A stretch of DNA of 6,282 nucleotides, from positions 1 through 6,282 of the forward strand of contig CAZDHT010000289.1 of assembly GCA_964505325.1 (NCBI GenBank), written 5' to 3'. Under the pieces are notes generated by a model that saw only the letters and a list, made by a program, of their open reading frames with translations, searched no databases and was not told where the DNA came from. The stretch's first letter is position 1. Each line of letters begins with the position of its first letter. Made by a program: the position numbers and the translations under genes. This document shows, one piece after another, positions 6,205 to 6,282 of this stretch. The DNA comes from CAZDHT01 sp964505325. Lineage in GTDB: Bacteria; Planctomycetota; PUPC01.

Positions 6205-6224
6205 GGCAGGCATTCTTGCCTGCC
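6205..6224 (+). terminator. Perfect 8-bp stem hairpin, possible operon terminator or dispersed repeat
   Basis: GGCAGGCA (6205-6212) pairs perfectly with TGCCTGCC (6217-6224) around the loop TTCT. It is the first strong GC-rich hairpin after the adaptor gene, 67 nt past its stop. The following bases are AATTTCGC, a weak T-tract, so intrinsic termination is possible but not convincing. The GGCAGGCATTCTTGCCTGCC word also looks like a short palindromic repeat of the kind dispersed in intergenic regions; both roles may apply. Confidence 0.45.
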
Positions 6225-6282
6225 AATTTCGCTCCGAGGTCGCCGCCACCGTCCTCGCACACAACCTCACCTGGACGCTCAT
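6225..6282 (+). pseudogene. Possible C-terminal fragment of a DDE transposase, cut by window edge
   Basis: In the frame starting at 6227 the last bases read FRSEVAATVLAHNLTWTL. This resembles the helix near the C-terminus of several IS4/IS1182-like DDE transposases, where a pattern of the kind NEVLxKxLCHNICVLI is common (family knowledge, recalled). In that frame the upstream sequence runs through the 6205-6224 hairpin to a TAA at 6191-6193, so no start or catalytic region is present. It would be a truncated remnant whose remaining end lies to the right. With about 18 codons the call is tentative; chance similarity cannot be excluded. Confidence 0.3.

Noticed and set aside
1..6282. CRISPR array, tRNA or rRNA gene
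   Set aside because: No regularly spaced repeats with unique spacers, no cloverleaf-like sequence with a T-arm GTTCGA-type motif, and no rRNA-like stretch were seen on reading both strands.

Overview
The window reads as a GC-rich bacterial chromosome segment from a cell with an outer membrane. That inference rests on a membrane-fusion (periplasmic adaptor) protein with a long coiled-coil hairpin, the type that bridges inner and outer membranes. The phylum cannot be fixed from sequence alone. GC richness, an IS110 remnant and the short dispersed-type repeats at the right end would fit Planctomycetota or similar environmental lineages, but this is a weak inference.

Left end (1-792): the downstream part of an IS110-family transposase, open at the window edge. 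It is recognisable to about position 612, after which the reading frame runs into unrelated, AT-richer sequence, so the C-terminus looks lost or replaced. Positions 661-780 are only about 48% GC by hand count, against about 73% in 421-480. Positions 793-903 hold no gene I can support.

Centre (904-6137): one compact, apparently complete operon in the order regulator, ATPase, permease, adaptor, all on the + strand. A near-consensus sigma70-type promoter (TTGACA, 17 bp, TATGCT) lies directly upstream of two tandem copies of a palindrome built on ACCGAC-G-GTCGGT. These copies cover the expected first transcribed bases. The first gene is a TetR/AcrR-type repressor, so the simplest reading is autorepression of the whole operon, relieved by a ligand. 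The ATPase (MacB/LolD-like) and the 790-residue duplicated FtsX-type permease would form a mechanotransmission-type ABC exporter, and the HlyD/MacA-like adaptor would couple it to an outer-membrane channel. No outer-membrane factor is encoded here. The genes are joined by a 20-nt gap, a 1-nt overlap and a 3-nt gap, each with a visible Shine-Dalgarno sequence.

Right end (6138-6282): no complete gene. It holds a 9-bp tandem repeat, two small hairpins (one a perfect 8-bp stem that may terminate the operon) and, at the very edge, about 57 bases that translate to a peptide resembling a DDE transposase C-terminus. The export operon therefore appears to sit between mobile-element debris on both sides.
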